A stretch of 32,690 nt of DNA from Ruminococcus sp. (GCA_031262835.1 JAISGY010000057.1:1-32690), one strand, 5' to 3'; counted from the first letter of the stretch, positions 14,968 to 23,810 are shown. Notes: a model not told the origin generated them from the sequence alone. Program-made: numbers and translations.

Positions 14968-17073
14968 TTATTTCCTCTTGAGCTTTTTAACTTTGACGAG
15001 AACACCCTTCTTAGCAGGCTTCTGTTCGGTCTCTGCCGCTTCTTTCATTAACATTTCCTGAAAGCTTTGCGGCTGTTCGTTCGGGTAGAGGTGACGGCGG
15101 GTGTAGCTTCCGTCGGACTGCATTATCCTTGCTTTTTGGTTGTCGGTAAACATTAACGTGAAGATATGAAGAATCCTTGCCTTTATAATCTCGTCGAAAA
15201 CCGGCGCGGCGACTTCAATCCGCCTGATGGTATTTCTTGTCATAAAGTCTGCGGAGGAAATATATACAAGGGGGTTATCCTCAAGGTTTCCGAAAATGTA
15301 TATCCGCGAGTGTTCGAGAAAACGCCCTACAATGCTGATAATCCTGATGTTGTCGGTGAAGCCCTTAACATTCGCGATAAGACAGCTTATCCCGCGTACC
15401 GCCATATCAATCTTAACGCCGGCTTGCGACGCTGCTATTAACTTGTCGATTAAAATTTTATCGGTGAGGGAATTTATCTTTAGACCGATATAAGCCGGCT
15501 TCCCCGATTTCGCAAGCAGAGTCTGCTCGTCGATAAGTTCCGCAATCTTGCTTTGAAGCCCTGCCGGAGCGACTAAGAGATGAGATGTCTTAATCTCTGT
15601 TGTACCCGTTCCGAGGCAGTTGAAGAAATATGCCGCATCGTTCCCGATCTCTTCGGAAGCGGTTATGAGGGAAAAATCGGTGTAAAGCGAAGAGGTGCTT
15701 TCGTTATAATTGCCGGTACCGATTTGTGTAATATACCCGACTCCCTCGCTCTTGCGGGTTATGAGGAGAAGCTTACTGTGAACCTTAAACCCTTCCGGTC
15801 CGTAAATTACCGTGCAGCCCGCCTGTTCAAGCCGCTTCGACCAGCCGATGTTGTTCTCTTCATCAAACCTTGCCCGAAGTTCAACAAGCACAAACACAGC
15901 CTTCCCATTTTCAGCTGCATTAATAAGCGATTCGACAACCTTGGAGTGCGAAGCAACGCGATAAAGCGTAATCTTAATCGAAACAACCTCCGGGTCAGCC
16001 GCCGCCTCATCAAGGAGCTGCAAGAACGGGCGTATGCTCTCGAAAGGGTAGGAAAGGAGAAGGTCGCGTTTCTCCGCCTGTTCCATAACCGGGCGGGATT
16101 TGTCAATCATGCGCGGTTGTTTCGGGGTATAAAGCGGATAGTAAAGCTCGGGCAGGAGCGGTTCGATCTTCTCGCGGAGGGTATAAACGAAGCTCATATC
16201 GAGGGGGGATTTAACGTAAAATATCTGCGCCGGTTGCAGGAGCAAGTGCTTCCGAAGGTATTCAACCGCCGGTTCGGAAAGGCTTCTTGAAAGCTCCATC
16301 CGCACGGGGGTAAGGATCTTGCGCTTTTTTAATAGCTCGCTCATCATGTCGCGATAGTCGAGGTCGTGGTCAAACATTGCCTCTTCGAGGTTAATGTCGG
16401 CGTTTCGGGTTATGCGAAGGAGTGATTTTGAAATAACCTTATAATTCGGGAAAACGAGCGGAAAATAATGCAGAATAAGTTCTTCAACAAGCATAAAGCG
16501 AAGTTTCCCCTGTGTCGGAAGCGGTATTACCCGCCTGAACGCACCCGATGCGGGAATAAGCCCGATTCGCACGCCGCTTTTTGATTCAAGGTGCGCAACC
16601 GCGTAAATCCCCTTGTTTTGTAAAAACGGGAACGGGAAACGTTTGTCAATAATCTGCGGGGAGACGAGGGGTAAAATTTCGTCCTCGAAAAACTTCCGAA
16701 GGTATTCTTCTTCTCTCTTAGAGAGCGCGCGAAAATCAACCTGCTCAACGTCATAACCTTGGAGCATTGTATTCATTATCGCAAAATAAGCGGCATCGCG
16801 TGTTACGGCGAGCTCCGAACAGCGTTTGTAAATCTTCTCAAGCTGTTCGGCGGCGGTTAGCCCCGTCTTGTTGTCGGAGGACTCGTGCCCGACAAGGATA
16901 CAGTCACAGAGCGACCCGACGCGAATCATGAAGAATTCGTCAAGGTTGGATTGGAATATTGCGGCGAAGTTAAGCCGTTCGCCCAGCGGAACGCTGTTGT
17001 CGCAGGCTTCTTCGAGTACCCTTGCGTTAAATTTAAGCCAAGAGAGTTCGCGGTTATCGTAATATTTTTTCAT
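14968..17073 (-). CDS. ppk1: Polyphosphate kinase 1
   Basis: A 701-residue Ppk1, which makes polyphosphate from ATP and can run in reverse. The N-terminus KKYYDNRELSWLKFNARVLEEA is the family start. The autophosphorylated histidine is His432 (FKVHSKLLLI), and the second conserved histidine is His588 (LEHSRIYIFGN), corresponding to His435 and His592 in E. coli. The C-terminus ends in a lysine-rich tail (KKGVLVKVKKLKRK), which is not typical and may be a flexible extension. It has its own promoter, diverging from tepA. Confidence 0.96.
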   Translation of the reverse strand: MKKYYDNRELSWLKFNARVLEEACDNSVPLGERLNFAAIFQSNLDEFFMIRVGSLCDCILVGHESSDNKTGLTAAEQLEKIYKRCSELAVTRDAAYFAIMNTMLQGYDVEQVDFRALSKREEEYLRKFFEDEILPLVSPQIIDKRFPFPFLQNKGIYAVAHLESKSGVRIGLIPASGAFRRVIPLPTQGKLRFMLVEELILHYFPLVFPNYKVISKSLLRITRNADINLEEAMFDHDLDYRDMMSELLKKRKILTPVRMELSRSLSEPAVEYLRKHLLLQPAQIFYVKSPLDMSFVYTLREKIEPLLPELYYPLYTPKQPRMIDKSRPVMEQAEKRDLLLSYPFESIRPFLQLLDEAAADPEVVSIKITLYRVASHSKVVESLINAAENGKAVFVLVELRARFDEENNIGWSKRLEQAGCTVIYGPEGFKVHSKLLLITRKSEGVGYITQIGTGNYNESTSSLYTDFSLITASEEIGNDAAYFFNCLGTGTTEIKTSHLLVAPAGLQSKIAELIDEQTLLAKSGKPAYIGLKINSLTDKILIDKLIAASQAGVKIDMAVRGISCLIANVKGFTDNIRIISIVGRFLEHSRIYIFGNLEDNPLVYISSADFMTRNTIRRIEVAAPVFDEIIKARILHIFTLMFTDNQKARIMQSDGSYTRRHLYPNEQPQSFQEMLMKEAAETEQKPAKKGVLVKVKKLKRK

Positions 17074-17117
17074 AATTTATAAAAAAGTTCGCGTAAGATT
17101 TGACAATACTATAATCA

Positions 17118-17146
17118 ATTTTAACACATTCTATACAAATTGTCAA
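17118..17146 (-). promoter_or_regulatory. Sigma-A promoter of ppk1
   Basis: On the minus strand TTGACA (17141-17146) and TAAAAT (17118-17123) are separated by 17 bases. Transcription should start near 17111, about 38 bases before the ppk1 ATG. An inverted repeat, ATTGTCAA (17139-17146) and TTGACAAT (17100-17107), spans the promoter. Confidence 0.75.
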
Positions 17147-17194
17147 GGGAAACGCTTTAAATTCCGAAAAAATAAAAAATTAACGGTAAGTTTA

Positions 17195-17223
17195 TTGACT
17201 TTTCTATAAAATTGCGCTAAAAT
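17195..17223 (+). promoter_or_regulatory. Sigma-A promoter of tepA
   Basis: TTGACT (17195-17200) and TAAAAT (17218-17223) are separated by 17 bases. Transcription should start near 17230, about 60 bases before the tepA ATG. No minus-strand gene lies between it and the ppk1 promoter, so the two are divergent. Confidence 0.75.
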
Positions 17224-17288
17224 AGTATTGCATATTTCATAACAGTCCGAATACAATAGATATAAACTTAGATTCGGATGTGATAAAT

Positions 17289-17975
17289 ATGAACGACAAT
17301 CAAGAAAATTTGATTGCGAACGAAAATTCAATCGAACGGACAGGCGAAGTAGTTTCGGACAACGCCAAGCACCTTATCCACTGCCTTAACGTAATCGGGC
17401 AGATTGAGGGGCATTACACCCTCCCGCCCCAAAACAAGACGACAAAATACGAGCATATTATCCCCGCCCTTGCGGCAATCGAGCAGGACAGGTCTATCGA
17501 AGGGCTTATTGTGATACTAAATACCGTCGGGGGTGACGTTGAAGCAGGGCTTGCGATTGCGGAACTTATCGCGGGAATGAAGACACCTACCGTTTCGATA
17601 GTCCTCGGCGGCGGGCACTCTATCGGAGTACCCCTTGCGGTTGCGTCGAAACGCTCATTCATAGTGCCGAGCGCGACAATGACCCTCCACCCGGTACGCA
17701 TGAACGGGACGGTCTTGGGCGTTTCGCAGTCCTTCGCCTATCTTGAGGATATGCAAAATCGGATAATAAGCTTCGTCGAACGCCATAGCGAGATTAAGCC
17801 CGGGCGTTTCCGCGAACTGATGCTTAATACCGCCGACCTGACAATGGACATGGGGACGGTTTTAGACGGCGAAACGGCTGTTAAAGAGGGCTTAATAAGC
17901 GAACTCGGCGGGCTCTCCGACGCACTTGAAGCACTCTATGCATTAATTGAACAGACACCTAAGCGTTACCAATAA
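17289..17975 (+). CDS. tepA: TepA-type ClpP-like serine protease
   Basis: A 228-residue member of the ClpP fold family close to Bacillus TepA (YmfB). The conserved core starts at [20 protein letters not shown] and continues with [17 protein letters not shown]. The nucleophile is Ser111 (GGGHSIGVP) and the histidine is His134 (TMTLHPVR). In Bacillus, TepA has been linked to protein translocation and spore small-protein degradation. A GTG at 17280 opens the frame, but GGATGTGAT, an eight-of-nine match to the anti-Shine-Dalgarno complement, sits right before the ATG at 17289, which I prefer. The stop codon directly abuts a heptad repeat. tepA normally precedes spoIIIE; here uppP and an exporter lie between. 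Confidence 0.92.
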   Translation: MNDNQENLIANENSIERTGEVVSDNAKHLIHCLNVIGQIEGHYTLPPQNKTTKYEHIIPALAAIEQDRSIEGLIVILNTVGGDVEAGLAIAELIAGMKTPTVSIVLGGGHSIGVPLAVASKRSFIVPSATMTLHPVRMNGTVLGVSQSFAYLEDMQNRIISFVERHSEIKPGRFRELMLNTADLTMDMGTVLDGETAVKEGLISELGGLSDALEALYALIEQTPKRYQ

Positions 17976-18008
17976 CAGAGTACAGAATACAGAGTACAGA
18001 ATACAGAT
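17975..18008 (+). repeat. Heptad tandem repeat after tepA
   Basis: Four heptads, ACAGAGT and ACAGAAT alternating twice, followed by ACAGAT. The array starts on the last base of the tepA stop codon. The first 19 bases are identical to the minus-strand copy inside yqzL. Confidence 0.85.
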
Positions 18009-18018
18009 AGGAAGGTTT

Positions 18019-18038
18019 GCAGTTAATTTATTAACTGC
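18019..18038 (+). repeat. Perfect 20-base palindrome upstream of uppP
   Basis: GCAGTTAAT (18019-18027) and ATTAACTGC (18030-18038) flank TT. It lies between an AGGAAGG (18009-18015) and the uppP ATG (18053). It may be an operator or a hairpin; no T run follows, so it is not a normal terminator. Confidence 0.6.
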
Positions 18039-18052
18039 TATACATACATTTT

Positions 18053-18910
18053 ATGACCATTTCTGACGGCATCTTACAAGGCATCTTACAGGGCTTAACT
18101 GAATTCTTGCCGGTAAGCTCATCGGGACATCTCTCCCTTTTCCAACACTTCTTCGGGCTCTCGGGCGATACATCTGTGCTAATGACGCTCGTCCTGCACC
18201 TCGGAACTTTAGCGGCGGTGTTCATAGCATTTTGGGGGACGATTAAAGAGCTCATTATCGAAGCGTTCAAGATGATCGGCGACATCTTCACCGGGAAGTT
18301 TAAATGGAAAACAATGAACCTCAACAGGCGTATGCTTGTAATGATAATCGTTTCAATCCTGCCGCTGTTTGTCTTCTACATATTCAAGGACTTTTTTGCC
18401 GCCCTCGCCTCCGACGAAGACATTATCGCGGAGGGCGTGTCCTTCCTCTATACCTCCGTCCTGCTTTTTATCAGCATACATTTCTCGAAACATAACACCA
18501 AGCTTGCCGGGGAGACAACAGCCCCCTCCGCCCTCTTTATCGGCTTTTTCCAAGGCGTCGCCCTGCTCCCGGGGGTAAGCCGCTCGGGCTCGACAATTGC
18601 GGCTTCGATGCTTACCGGAATGAGGCGGGACGAAGCGGTTAACTACAGCTTTATCTTAGGCATACCCGTTATCCTTGCCGGGGCGGTTGTTGAAATCGGC
18701 GACGCGGCGGCTGCAAAAGTACAGATTGAAATTCTTCCGCTTTTAATCGGCGCGGTTGTTGCCGGGGGTGTCGGCTATGCTTCGATAAAACTGATAAAGC
18801 TTCTTGTTGTTTCGGATAAATTCAAAATTTTCGCCTACTACACAGGCATACTCGGAATAATTGTAATCGGGCTCGGTGTTGCCGAACGCCTCGGAATAAT
18901 AAATATATGA
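18053..18910 (+). CDS. uppP: Undecaprenyl-diphosphate phosphatase
   Basis: A 285-residue polytopic membrane protein of the UppP/BacA family. It dephosphorylates undecaprenyl diphosphate to recycle the lipid carrier for peptidoglycan, and its overproduction gives bacitracin resistance. The two signatures are present: EFLPVSSSGH at residues 17-26 and PGVSRSGST at residues 173-181. About seven or eight hydrophobic segments are visible. No ribosome binding site lies at normal distance; the nearest, AGGAAGG, is 37 bases upstream with the palindrome in between. The stop overlaps the MFS gene start by four bases (ATGA). Confidence 0.95.
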   Translation: MTISDGILQGILQGLTEFLPVSSSGHLSLFQHFFGLSGDTSVLMTLVLHLGTLAAVFIAFWGTIKELIIEAFKMIGDIFTGKFKWKTMNLNRRMLVMIIVSILPLFVFYIFKDFFAALASDEDIIAEGVSFLYTSVLLFISIHFSKHNTKLAGETTAPSALFIGFFQGVALLPGVSRSGSTIAASMLTGMRRDEAVNYSFILGIPVILAGAVVEIGDAAAAKVQIEILPLLIGAVVAGGVGYASIKLIKLLVVSDKFKIFAYYTGILGIIVIGLGVAERLGIINI

Positions 18911-20127
18911 AATCCAAGCTCTTTAACGCCCGCCTCTTTATAATTTCCGAAAGCTTAATACTGTTTTTTTGCATGACGGTTAACTTCGCTATCTCGTGGT
19001 ATGTGACCCTTTCTTCAAATTCACCCGTAATGGTAGCAATAATAACCGACCTATACCTCATACCGACCTTTTTTCTCGCACCCATCGCGGGTGTCTTCGC
19101 GGACAGGCATAACCGCAAGAAGCTCATCATAATAACCTACGGCATTATCGTTTCCTACACCCTCTTTTTGGCGGTAATCTACACCGCCGGTTACTACAGC
19201 AGCTGGATGGAGTTTAGCTGTGTTATTGCAATGGGAATCGGACAAGCCGTCCTTTTTCCGACTGTAGGCAGCGTTATTCCCGATATTACCCCCGAGGAAG
19301 AGGTTAATAAGCTTAACGCCTTCCGAAGCGTTGCCGAATCGGTTGCCCTCTTCTCCGCACCGGCAATCGGCGGCTTGTTGCTCTCGAATTTTACCTTCGA
19401 GAAGGTCTTGTACCTCGGCGTGGGTATAGCTTTAGCCGGAATAGCAACCCTGTTATTCGTAAAAATTCCGCAACATTCCAAACCCGCCCTTCAAAAAAAC
19501 AGCTTCCTAACCGACATAAAAGACGGAGTAAAATACATCATAAACAGCAGTTTTCTGCGAACGCTTTTTTGCTACCTCATCTTCTTTGAACTTGTAGTTT
19601 CGCCGATAATCCTCCTTAACCAGATTTTAGTTATCCGCGAATACGGCGAGGAATATTGGCGGCTTACGGTTAACGAGACTTCATACTTCGTCGGAATGGT
19701 TGCCGGAGGAATAGTCCTTTCCGCTTGGGGCGGGTTCAAGAGGAACTCGCGCAACCTTGCGCTTGCGGCGGCGGGCTTCGGGGCTTGCTCCGCCATGCTT
19801 GCGGTAATGAATAACTTTTGGGGTTACATCTTCTTCATGTTCATGTCGGGGGTCTTCATGCCGCTTTACGACGCCCCCGCCCAAACCCTCATCGAGACGA
19901 GGACTCCCTCTGCTTTCACCGGGCGGATTTTTGCCGTTTCGACAATGATAATGACGGCAGGGCTGCCGATCGGCTCGGCTTTGATTGCGCCGCTTGAAGA
20001 ACGTAATCTGCTCCCGATAAAGCTTGTCATATTTATCCCCGGGGTTATAATTGCCCTGTCGTCGCTCTACTTCTTTGTTAATAAAGAAAAACTTGATATA
20101 AAACTTTCGGACGGAGAAAAGCAATGA
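18907..20127 (+). CDS. MFS transporter (efflux type)
   Basis: A 406-residue major facilitator with about 12 hydrophobic segments. It resembles the drug/macrolide exporter branch: after TM2 comes LAPIAGVFADRHNRKKLI, the motif-A equivalent, and the middle loop is short and basic (FVKIPQHSKPALQKN). The substrate cannot be read from the sequence. It starts inside the uppP stop (ATGA) and ends in an ATGA overlap with ftsK, so it is translated as part of that operon. Placement next to uppP may point to an envelope-related substrate, but this is only inference. Confidence 0.88.
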   Translation: MKSKLFNARLFIISESLILFFCMTVNFAISWYVTLSSNSPVMVAIITDLYLIPTFFLAPIAGVFADRHNRKKLIIITYGIIVSYTLFLAVIYTAGYYSSWMEFSCVIAMGIGQAVLFPTVGSVIPDITPEEEVNKLNAFRSVAESVALFSAPAIGGLLLSNFTFEKVLYLGVGIALAGIATLLFVKIPQHSKPALQKNSFLTDIKDGVKYIINSSFLRTLFCYLIFFELVVSPIILLNQILVIREYGEEYWRLTVNETSYFVGMVAGGIVLSAWGGFKRNSRNLALAAAGFGACSAMLAVMNNFWGYIFFMFMSGVFMPLYDAPAQTLIETRTPSAFTGRIFAVSTMIMTAGLPIGSALIAPLEERNLLPIKLVIFIPGVIIALSSLYFFVNKEKLDIKLSDGEKQ

Positions 20128-22616
20128 AACAAAAATCAGCGGTATCTGTAATACTTTTCGCGGCGGGACTGCTGCTCTTCGGATTCGCGGTTATCCCCGG
20201 GGAGTCCGCGTGGGAGACTATACATAATATCATGCTCGGAATGTTTTCGCTTGCGGCTTATATTATCCCGTTTATATTTATCTACGCCTCGATTGTTATA
20301 GCCGGGACGGGGGTTGATATACAGAGCAAGACGATGCAGTGCTTGGTCTCGGTCTTTCTCCTAACCGCCTGCCTCCAGATTATCCTTGTGGGGAGCCTTC
20401 CCGAAGGGGATTTTTGGAAAGATATCCTTCCAACGCTTTATGAAGAGGGAAAAGAACTTCGCGGCGGCGGGGTCTGCGGCGTGCTCATTGCAGGGCTTCT
20501 GCTTATTCCTTTCGGGAAAACAGGCGCGACGATAATAATCCTCCTTGTAATTTTCGCCTATGTGATGATTTTAACCAATAAATCAATAGCCGACCTCTTC
20601 GCGGCAATTAAGCACTTCTTCGGTATTTTCAGAATCCGTCGGGAATATGAAGAGGAAGAAGAGCCGGTAAAGCCCGCACCTCCCCAAAAACCGGTAAAAA
20701 CTGTAACCGCAAAGAAGGAAGACAAACGAGGGGACTTCAACTTCGACCTTATAAATTCGCTCAAGCCTTCCGGCGTGGTCTTAGTTAAGGAGCCGGAGGA
20801 GGAACTGCCCTTCGACCTTGACGAGCCGCCGGCAGTTACCGTAAGCGACATTATGCCGGAAGCAACTGCTAAAAAAGCCCCCGAAAAGAAACCCCCCGAC
20901 AACGACCTTGAACAGATTGTAAAAAAAGCGGCGGAAGAAAAGCTTCGCCGCGACAGCGTAACCGAATCGGGCAGCATTACCGCGCTTAGGGCTGAGGATT
21001 TTGACGAGAAAAAACACTCAACCCTCGCGTCAAACAAGATTACCGACCCGAAAGAACTCAATATGCCCGAAACCCTGACCGCCGCCGATATACAAAAGGA
21101 GATTGAAACGCCCGCAACCGTTAAGGTTTACATTTTCCCGCCGCTTAACCTCCTAAACCGCGCCAACAACGAGCTTCTCTTGTCCGACGCGGAAGCGGAG
21201 ATGAAACAGAACGCCGACACCCTTGTCGAAACACTCAAGAGCTTCGGCGTCCAGACGCGGATTGTAGATATACACAGAGGTCCGACCGTTACCCGCTACG
21301 AGCTTCAACCTGCCGCCGGGGTCAAGATTTCTAAGATTACAGGGCTTTCGGACGATATTGCCTTAAATCTTGCCGCCGCAGGGGTAAGGATTGAAGCACC
21401 GATTCCGGGGAAAGCCGCCGTGGGGGTTGAAGTCCCGAACAAGATAAAAGATATTGTCTCAATCCGCGAGCTTATCGAGTCGGAAGAATTCGTCCGCGCA
21501 AAAAGCAAGCTTTCCTTCGTCGTCGGGAAGAATATCGACGGCGACGTTATCGTCGGCGATATCGGGAAGATGCCGCATATTATCATTGCCGGAACGACGG
21601 GTTCGGGGAAGTCGGTTTGTACAAACAGTATAATTATGTCTATATTATACAATTCCTCCCCCGACGACGTAAGAATGGTTTTAATCGACCCGAAGATGGT
21701 TGAATTTAAAACCTATGACGGCATACCCCACCTTCTTATCCCGGTTGTAACCGACCCGCGCAAGGCGGCAGGCGCGCTTTCTTGGGCTGTACAGGAGATG
21801 CTAAAGCGGTATCAACTCTTCGCCGACCGTAATGTCCGCGATCTTGCGGGTTACAACGAAGCGGCGGTTGCCGGGGATTTCGAGCTGCTGCCGAGGATTG
21901 TAATTGTTATTGACGAGCTTGCCGACCTTATGATGGCGGCGGCGAATGAGGTTGAAGACTCAATCTGCCGCCTTGCGCAGATGGCGAGGGCGGCGGGTAT
22001 GCACCTTATTATCGCGACCCAACGCCCGACTGTTGACGTTATAACCGGGCTTATTAAGGCGAACATTCCGTCAAGAATTGCCCTTACCGTCTCGTCCCAG
22101 ATTGACTCGCGGACGATTATAGATACTGCCGGAGCAGAAAAGCTCCTTGGGAACGGCGATATGCTCTACTACCCTTCGGGGATTCCGAAACCCGTTCGTG
22201 TTCAGGGCTGTTTTGTCTCGACAAAGGAAGTTGAGGCTGTGGTAGATTTTATCAAGAACGCCTCCGACACAGGGCTTCTCCCCGACACAAGCTATTCCGA
22301 CGAGATTATGCGCGAGATTGAGAAGAATATGCCCGCAGTGAAGAACGAAAAGGTTATGACGGACGTGATGACCGAAGATGTTACCGACGGCGACCTGTTC
22401 GACCGCGCAACAGAAGTCTTAATCGACGCGGGTCAGGCAAGCGTTTCATACCTCCAGCGCAAGCTCAAGTTAGGCTACGCCCGTGCGGCAAGGATTATGG
22501 ACGAACTCGAAGAAGCCGGTGTTGTCGGACCCTACGAGGGCGCGAAACCCCGCTCCGTCTTAATTACCCGCGAACAGTGGCTTCAAAAGAAGTTGACGCA
22601 AACAGATAGGGTATAA
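20124..22616 (+). CDS. ftsK: FtsK/SpoIIIE DNA translocase
   Basis: An 830-residue translocase that pumps DNA through the division or sporulation septum. The N-terminal 150 residues hold about four or five membrane helices. A charged, proline-rich linker follows (about 170-330; EEEEEPVKPAPPQKPVK at its start). The alpha/beta motor has Walker A GTTGSGKS at residues 490-497 and Walker B IVIVIDELAD near residue 597, with LAQMARAAGMHLIIATQRP. A winged-helix gamma domain ends the protein (about 756-815; LFDRATEVL to YEGAKPRSVLI), which recognises polar DNA motifs. GGAG lies seven bases before the ATG. With tepA nearby, the SpoIIIE role is likely if the host sporulates. Confidence 0.95.
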   Translation: MKQKSAVSVILFAAGLLLFGFAVIPGESAWETIHNIMLGMFSLAAYIIPFIFIYASIVIAGTGVDIQSKTMQCLVSVFLLTACLQIILVGSLPEGDFWKDILPTLYEEGKELRGGGVCGVLIAGLLLIPFGKTGATIIILLVIFAYVMILTNKSIADLFAAIKHFFGIFRIRREYEEEEEPVKPAPPQKPVKTVTAKKEDKRGDFNFDLINSLKPSGVVLVKEPEEELPFDLDEPPAVTVSDIMPEATAKKAPEKKPPDNDLEQIVKKAAEEKLRRDSVTESGSITALRAEDFDEKKHSTLASNKITDPKELNMPETLTAADIQKEIETPATVKVYIFPPLNLLNRANNELLLSDAEAEMKQNADTLVETLKSFGVQTRIVDIHRGPTVTRYELQPAAGVKISKITGLSDDIALNLAAAGVRIEAPIPGKAAVGVEVPNKIKDIVSIRELIESEEFVRAKSKLSFVVGKNIDGDVIVGDIGKMPHIIIAGTTGSGKSVCTNSIIMSILYNSSPDDVRMVLIDPKMVEFKTYDGIPHLLIPVVTDPRKAAGALSWAVQEMLKRYQLFADRNVRDLAGYNEAAVAGDFELLPRIVIVIDELADLMMAAANEVEDSICRLAQMARAAGMHLIIATQRPTVDVITGLIKANIPSRIALTVSSQIDSRTIIDTAGAEKLLGNGDMLYYPSGIPKPVRVQGCFVSTKEVEAVVDFIKNASDTGLLPDTSYSDEIMREIEKNMPAVKNEKVMTDVMTEDVTDGDLFDRATEVLIDAGQASVSYLQRKLKLGYARAARIMDELEEAGVVGPYEGAKPRSVLITREQWLQKKLTQTDRV

Positions 22617-22652
22617 GAAAAAGAGATTAAACCGGCGTTAATATTGTAGCAA

Positions 22653-22713
22653 AATCACTGCTTTAACGTAAAATGTACTATTATATCAGTCATTTTACCG
22701 AAAGGCAGTGGTT
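22653..22713 (+). repeat. Large imperfect palindrome over the start of the next gene
   Basis: Two 23-base arms (22653-22675 and 22691-22713) flank a 15-base loop. Perfectly paired blocks are AATCACTGC with GCAGTGGTT (one G-T wobble), TTT with AAA, and GTAAAATG with CATTTTAC, with small internal mismatches. The AAAGG (22701-22705) and the GTG (22708-22710) of the next gene lie in the right arm. No T run follows, so a terminator role for ftsK is not supported. Confidence 0.65.
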
Positions 22714-23778
22714 AGTATTATATTGAACGAATATTTTATCGGGAGTATGTCTCCGTCGGGATATAAGTCAAACTTCAATGAAAATATCGACGAGGCGGGA
22801 TATTTTACCTACATATTAAAGGGCGAGGCAAGCTGTTCGGGGTTTATAAGCAGGTTTACCGAGACGAACAAAAACTGTGAGCTCTACTATTGCGCGGTTG
22901 ACCCCGACTCCATCGACGCGATAGTCTTCCCGGAAAGCAAGGTTATAATCTGCGACAGCATAAAACCCCACCTTTTTGAGCCGAAAATTGCCGGGATTAC
23001 AGGGTTGATAGTTAACCTTTCCGAATCTTGGGACACCGAAAAACTAAAAGCCGCAAGGGAAGAACTTGCGGAGCTTCACGCCGCCGGGGCAAGCTCTTCC
23101 GAGCGGGCGGAGCGTTGTATTAAGGCACTCTCTACAGTCCTATACGATAACTTCGACCTTGCAAAAAGAACGGTACTGCTTGAAAAATTAGACGCATTTT
23201 TCGGGCGGTTAACAAAAAAGCTCCTCCCGAAAAGAAGTGCTTATCGCCCCGACGATGTTACAAGGGGGAAGGTTACATACCGCTATTTTTCTGCCCTTAC
23301 CGCCGACGGAATTAAGACGCTCTTGCCTAAAACAGGGAACGTTTATATCTTATCGGATGATTATGCCGCCGGGGCGAATCATCTGCTTTCGAGGCTTGTG
23401 GGGGAGGCTTCGGCGCGCGGTTTTGACGTAATTGTAAGCAAGAACCCGCTCCTTGAAAACGATTATTTCGAGGTTTATTCACACATTGCAATCCCCGAGC
23501 TCAACCTGTATTTTTACAGTTCAACCGGGGTTGCGCCGATTGAAAACGGCACACGGGCGATAAATTTCATGCGGTTTTACAGCAAAGCTCTTCTCGCCGT
23601 GAAACGCCAGCGTATGCGCTTTAACAATGAGGCGGCGGAGTCGCTCCTATCCGAGGCGGTTAACGCTCTCCGTCAGGTACGCGAGACAAAACGCAAAGCC
23701 GAAAAATACTACGAAAACGTGATTGACGAAAGCGTTGTTAAGGAAGTTGAAGATAAGATACTCAAGAAATTACTGTAA
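22708..23778 (+). CDS. Duplicated P-loop-like protein with decayed nucleotide-binding loops
   Basis: A 356-codon gene of unproven function. Its layout resembles a Firmicutes family of duplicated P-loop ATPases (the NCBI model I recall is PRK06851). The first half has YFTYILKGEASCSGFISRF where the family has a GxxGxGK(S/T) loop, then YYCAVDPDSIDAIVFPESKVIICDSIKPH, matching the family's C-x-D-x-SLDG and DGTxPH pattern, and IVNLSESWD. The second half has NVYILSDDYAAGANHLLSRL and a repeat of the later elements (GFDVIVSKNPLLENDYF, then IPELNLYFYS). In neither half is the Walker lysine present. A coiled-coil tail (about 290-345) ends in LKKLL. The start is uncertain: GTG at 22708 has AAAGG only two bases away, and TTG at 22723 has none. 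It is 91 bases after ftsK. Confidence 0.7.
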   Translation: MVSIILNEYFIGSMSPSGYKSNFNENIDEAGYFTYILKGEASCSGFISRFTETNKNCELYYCAVDPDSIDAIVFPESKVIICDSIKPHLFEPKIAGITGLIVNLSESWDTEKLKAAREELAELHAAGASSSERAERCIKALSTVLYDNFDLAKRTVLLEKLDAFFGRLTKKLLPKRSAYRPDDVTRGKVTYRYFSALTADGIKTLLPKTGNVYILSDDYAAGANHLLSRLVGEASARGFDVIVSKNPLLENDYFEVYSHIAIPELNLYFYSSTGVAPIENGTRAINFMRFYSKALLAVKRQRMRFNNEAAESLLSEAVNALRQVRETKRKAEKYYENVIDESVVKEVEDKILKKLL

Positions 23779-23785
23779 CAAAAAC

Positions 23786-23810
23786 CGCCGCGAAGTTTAT
23801 TTTCGCGGCG
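23786..23810. terminator. Convergent terminator hairpin
   Basis: CGCCGCGAA (23786-23794) and TTCGCGGCG (23802-23810) flank GTTTATT. An A run lies to the left and ATTTACTATTT to the right, so it can end transcripts from both sides, although the U tracts are short. It lies between the stops of the P-loop-like gene and rlmD. Confidence 0.7.

Noticed and set aside
15580..16290. 236-codon plus-strand open frame inside ppk1
   Set aside because: It is antisense to a clearly conserved ppk1, has no family resemblance, and arises from the codon bias of the minus-strand gene.
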